Origin: Prevotella sp. UBA2739
Lineage (GTDB): Bacteria > Bacteroidota > Bacteroidia > Bacteroidales > Bacteroidaceae
Reading direction: 5' to 3'
Assembly (NCBI GenBank): GCA_002353525.1
Contig: DEJV01000018.1
Coordinates: 933 to 17,186 of the forward strand
DNA length: 16,254 nt
This document shows, one piece after another, positions 14,663-16,254 of this stretch. The translations under genes and the position numbers were made by a program. The notes under the pieces were generated by a model that saw nothing but the letters and a program-made list of their open reading frames with translations, was not told the origin of the DNA and searched no databases. The first letter of the stretch is position 1. Every line of letters starts with the position of its first letter.

Positions 14663-15109
14663 ATGTTAAAGTACAGACTCGTACAAGACAATCGCAGTAA
14701 TGCGAACAACAAAGGATACTGGTTTGCCAGAGCCGTAGTAGAGAACACCCTGACGCTGGAAGACCTGGCACGCCACATGGCCGACCACAACACGCCGTTC
14801 TCAGAGGGAGTGATCAAGGGCATTCTCACCGACATGGTGAACTGCATTCGTGAGCTGGCCCTCGAGGGAAAGGCAGTGAAGATTCCCAACTTCGCCATCT
14901 TCTCCATCGGACTGAAGAGCACGGGAGCGCCCACCGTGAAGGACTTCACTGCCGTGAAGAACATCACCGCCTTCCGTCTGCGTTCGCGCGCCACCGGCGT
15001 GTTTACCCGTCAGCAGCTCAAGCAGGCCGCCCACGTGCGCGAGCAAGCCTTCTACGACGTGAAGCCCGAGGAAGGAAGCGGCGAAGGTGGCGATCAGCAG
15101 GAGCCATAA
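14663..15109 (+). CDS. HU-like (HU-HIG) DNA-binding protein
   Basis: The 148-residue protein fits the Bacteroidetes HU-HIG type, an HU/IHF fold with an N-terminal extension. MLKYRLVQDN starts the extension, YWFARAVVENTLTLEDLARHMADHN and EGVIKGILTDMVNCIRELALEGKAVKIPNFAIFSIGL give the helical and dimer core, and KNITAFRLRSRATGVFT is the basic DNA-contact strand. The tail is acidic and glycine-rich (EEGSGEGGDQQEP). It should bind or bend DNA as a dimer. In Bacteroidetes such genes typically precede a smalltalk peptide and an amidase, as here. It has its own promoter box at 14573. A 271-bp gap follows, filled by element copy B. Chromosome compaction versus a role in a mobile module cannot be told apart from sequence. 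Confidence 0.88.
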   Translation: MLKYRLVQDNRSNANNKGYWFARAVVENTLTLEDLARHMADHNTPFSEGVIKGILTDMVNCIRELALEGKAVKIPNFAIFSIGLKSTGAPTVKDFTAVKNITAFRLRSRATGVFTRQQLKQAAHVREQAFYDVKPEEGSGEGGDQQEP

Positions 15110-15360
15110 TAGGAAGGAGGGGAAGGATGAGAAGGAAGGGAGGAAGGAAGGGAGAAAGGAAGGGAGAAAATGGGCACGCAGAGCATGCCACTGCGGAGAA
15201 AGAGGCGGAAACTCTCTAATAGCGAGCATCAACTCTCAGTTCTCAACTCTCAGTTCTCAACTCTCAGTTCTCAACTCTCAGTTCTCAACTCCTCTCATCC
15301 CTCCCATCCCTCTCATCTCCTCCTATCCTTCCCCTCCCTTGCATCCCTCGTATCCCTTTT
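15110..15360. repeat. Conserved hairpin element, copy B
   Basis: A purine-rich tract of aaggaaggg-type repeats (15113-15170) leads to the core at 15172-15205: gggcacgc-aga-gcatgcca, then ctgcggagaaagagg. A spacer with agcgagcatcaactc follows, then four tandem ctcagttctcaa units (about 15234-15287) and a pyrimidine-rich tract to about 15358. The purine tract contains ggaggggaaggat and the pyrimidine tract its reverse complement, so the whole could fold back around the core. The core stem has a C:A mismatch and a G:A end mismatch, unlike copies A and C. It lies between the HU-like and smalltalk genes. Confidence 0.75.
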
Positions 15361-15380
15361 TAAAAAAACTCCAACTATCT

Positions 15381-15482
15381 ATGAACAAAGAAACCTGGAA
15401 AGAAATTATCAAACTCATCATCGCAGTATTAACCGCCATCTTAGGCACATTCTTCGTACAGTCATGCGTCATATCGATTTGA
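15381..15482 (+). CDS. Smalltalk-type micropeptide
   Basis: This 33-residue peptide (MNKETWKEIIKLIIAVLTA then ILGTFFVQSCVISI) fits the Bacteroidetes 'smalltalk' family: a Thr-Trp-Lys start, one hydrophobic helix, and a Ser-Cys near the C-terminus. It is too short for most gene callers. From the family pattern as I recall it, the peptide usually ends right after the cysteine; here four more residues follow. The stop overlaps the start of the amidase gene by 19 bp in another frame, so the two are probably translationally coupled. Its role is unknown; the helix suggests membrane insertion, and pairing with a wall-lytic amidase hints at a lysis or envelope function. Confidence 0.82.
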   Translation: MNKETWKEIIKLIIAVLTAILGTFFVQSCVISI

Positions 15483-15871
15483 TAGTGGTTCATTGCTCAG
15501 CCACAAGGTGCAACCAGCACTTCCCCGTCACCGCCCTCATCCGCTGTCACCAAGACCGTTTCGGATTTACGGGCTATCACTACTACATCACCCGTAACGG
15601 ACAAGTCTACCAGACACGCCACGAACAGCTGGTGGGCGCCCATGCACGGGGTTACAACCAACACTCGCTAGGTGTGTGCTACGAGGGTGGTCTCGACCGT
15701 TATGGTCGTCCTGCCGACACCCGTACAGCACGCCAGAAGCGGGCGTTGCTGAGGTTGCTGAAACAGCTGAAGGCCGAGCATCCACAAGCAACTATCGTGG
15801 GGCACCGCGACCTGCCCGGGGTCAATAAAGCCTGTCCTTGCTTCGACGCCAGGAAGGAGTATCGGTTTTAG
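15464..15871 (+). CDS. N-acetylmuramoyl-L-alanine amidase (Amidase_2, T7-lysozyme-like)
   Basis: The 135-residue protein matches the small Amidase_2 fold seen in T7 lysozyme. Zinc ligands appear as His10 in VVHCSAT, His in IVGHRDLPG and Cys in KACPCFDA, with the catalytic-site Tyr in GYHYYI and Lys in NKACPC, mirroring T7 lysozyme His17, Tyr46, His122, Lys128 and Cys130. It would cut the bond between MurNAc and L-alanine in peptidoglycan. It has no signal peptide, so it needs another route to the wall, as phage endolysins do. The start at 15464 (MRHIDLIVVHC) is chosen because it is the typical family N-terminus and overlaps the smalltalk stop by 19 bp; the frame is open further upstream, through repeat copy B. 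Element copy C follows. Confidence 0.92.
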   Translation: MRHIDLIVVHCSATRCNQHFPVTALIRCHQDRFGFTGYHYYITRNGQVYQTRHEQLVGAHARGYNQHSLGVCYEGGLDRYGRPADTRTARQKRALLRLLKQLKAEHPQATIVGHRDLPGVNKACPCFDARKEYRF

Positions 15872-16060
15872 GGGAGAGAAGGGAGGGGTGAGAGGTGAGA
15901 AGGGAGAAGGGAGAAGGAAATGGGCATGCAGAGCATGCCCCTGCGGAGAAAGAGGCAGCTCTTATCTACTACCGAGCATTAACGCTCAGTTCTTATCTCT
16001 TATCTCTTATCCCTCATCTCTACCTCTCCCTTCTCACCTCTCCCTTCTTTCACTACAATT
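15872..16060. repeat. Conserved hairpin element, copy C
   Basis: A purine-rich tract (15872-15920) leads to the core at 15922-15955: a perfect gggcatgc-aga-gcatgccc hairpin (15922-15940), then cctgcggagaaagagg. The spacer cgagcattaacgctcag resembles copy B. A pyrimidine tract runs to about 16052. An exact 18-bp inverted repeat (15890-15907 and 16025-16042, gagaggtgagaagggaga) brackets the core. Most of the 330-bp gap between the amidase gene and the tRNA is this element; the rest is AT-rich sequence and the tRNA promoter. Confidence 0.78.
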
Positions 16061-16124
16061 CTCAATTATATATAATAAGGTGGAAGAAAAAAATTCACTT
16101 TTTTGAAAAATAATTCAGAAAAGA

Positions 16125-16156
16125 TTTGGCGGATTCAAAATAAAGCATTACCTTTG
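16125..16156 (+). promoter_or_regulatory. Bacteroidetes-type promoter for tRNA-Ser
   Basis: TTTG (16125-16128) followed after 20 bp by TACCTTTG (16149-16156) is a full consensus match. Transcription should start near 16163, about 40 nt before the mature tRNA 5' end at 16202. Confidence 0.8.
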
Positions 16157-16201
16157 CACTCGCATTTGAGAAACAATGCTTGGCAAAGCTAAAGCGAGCC
16201 C

Positions 16202-16254
16202 GGAAGGATGGGTGAGTGGCTGAAACCAGCAGTTTGCTAAACTGCCGTACGGGT
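16202..16254 (+). tRNA. tRNA-Ser (anticodon GCU), 5' part, cut by window end
   Basis: The gene starts with ggaagga (acceptor 5' strand) and a D-arm (ggtgagtggctgaaacc). The anticodon arm gcagt-ttgctaa-actgc (16229-16245) puts GCT at 16236-16238. The start of a long variable arm (cgtacgggt) fits a class II serine tRNA. The T-arm and 3' acceptor strand lie beyond the window. It reads serine AGC/AGU codons. Confidence 0.9.

Noticed and set aside
15921..15983. Possible micro-ORF (MGMQSMPLRRKR...) over the conserved core, with similar frames in copies A and B
   Set aside because: The changes between copies are mostly amino-acid changing, copy A lacks the ATG, and the paired change in the stem fits structure better than coding. 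Kept only as an alternative reading.
16085..16112. A-run/T-run hairpin as an intrinsic terminator before the tRNA
   Set aside because: The stem is only A-T pairs in an AT-rich spacer and lies just before the tRNA promoter; it could easily be chance.
15888..16113. 72-codon frames downstream of the amidase gene
   Set aside because: They lie wholly in the purine/pyrimidine tracts of repeat copy C and encode low-complexity sequence.

Overview
The window looks like chromosomal DNA of a Bacteroidota member, most likely Prevotella or a close relative. The evidence is a BspA-type leucine-rich-repeat protein, a DUF2027-Smr protein, an HU-HIG DNA-binding protein, a 'smalltalk' micropeptide next to a type 2 amidase, promoters of the Bacteroidetes type (TTTG, about 20 bp, TAnnTTTG), and no clear Shine-Dalgarno sequences. 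The genus is an inference from sequence style; no rRNA is present.

Layout. Bases 107-862 (minus) encode a secreted BspA-like protein that stops in the middle of a repeat. An 880-bp gene-poor stretch follows (863-1742), holding two hairpin-rich MITE/REP-like elements and a 29-bp inverted repeat around an AT-rich core. Bases 1743-3119 (plus) carry a 5'-truncated VirE/BT4734-type primase-helicase and a small helix-turn-helix protein. Bases 3258-14398 (minus) are a block of ordinary cellular genes. In transcription order they are a secreted cupin-carboxymuconolactone decarboxylase protein, the DUF2027-Smr protein, then nadE, a beta-helix lipoprotein, cdd, deoD, an M18 aminopeptidase and an M3 peptidase lipoprotein. 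The last six probably form one operon around NAD synthesis, nucleoside salvage and peptide breakdown. Bases 14663-15871 (plus) hold the HU-like protein, a 33-residue smalltalk peptide and a T7-lysozyme-like amidase. The 5' part of a tRNA-Ser(GCU) with its own promoter ends the window.

How the parts relate. The plus-strand genes (VirE, small HTH, HU-like, smalltalk, amidase) are the types that often sit together as a conserved phage- or mobile-element-like module in Bacteroidetes. Here they lie in two parts on either side of about 11 kb of oppositely oriented core genes. The small HTH, HU and amidase genes are each followed by the same 34-bp hairpin-centred element, set between a purine-rich and a pyrimidine-rich tract. 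Two copies differ by a compensating base pair in the stem.

Many intergenic gaps hold their own 7-10-bp tandem repeat, each with a different unit, and several are arranged as large inverted repeats. This recurring architecture, with the three-copy hairpin element, is the least explained signal in the window. Functions are assigned from recognisable motifs only; no database search was run.
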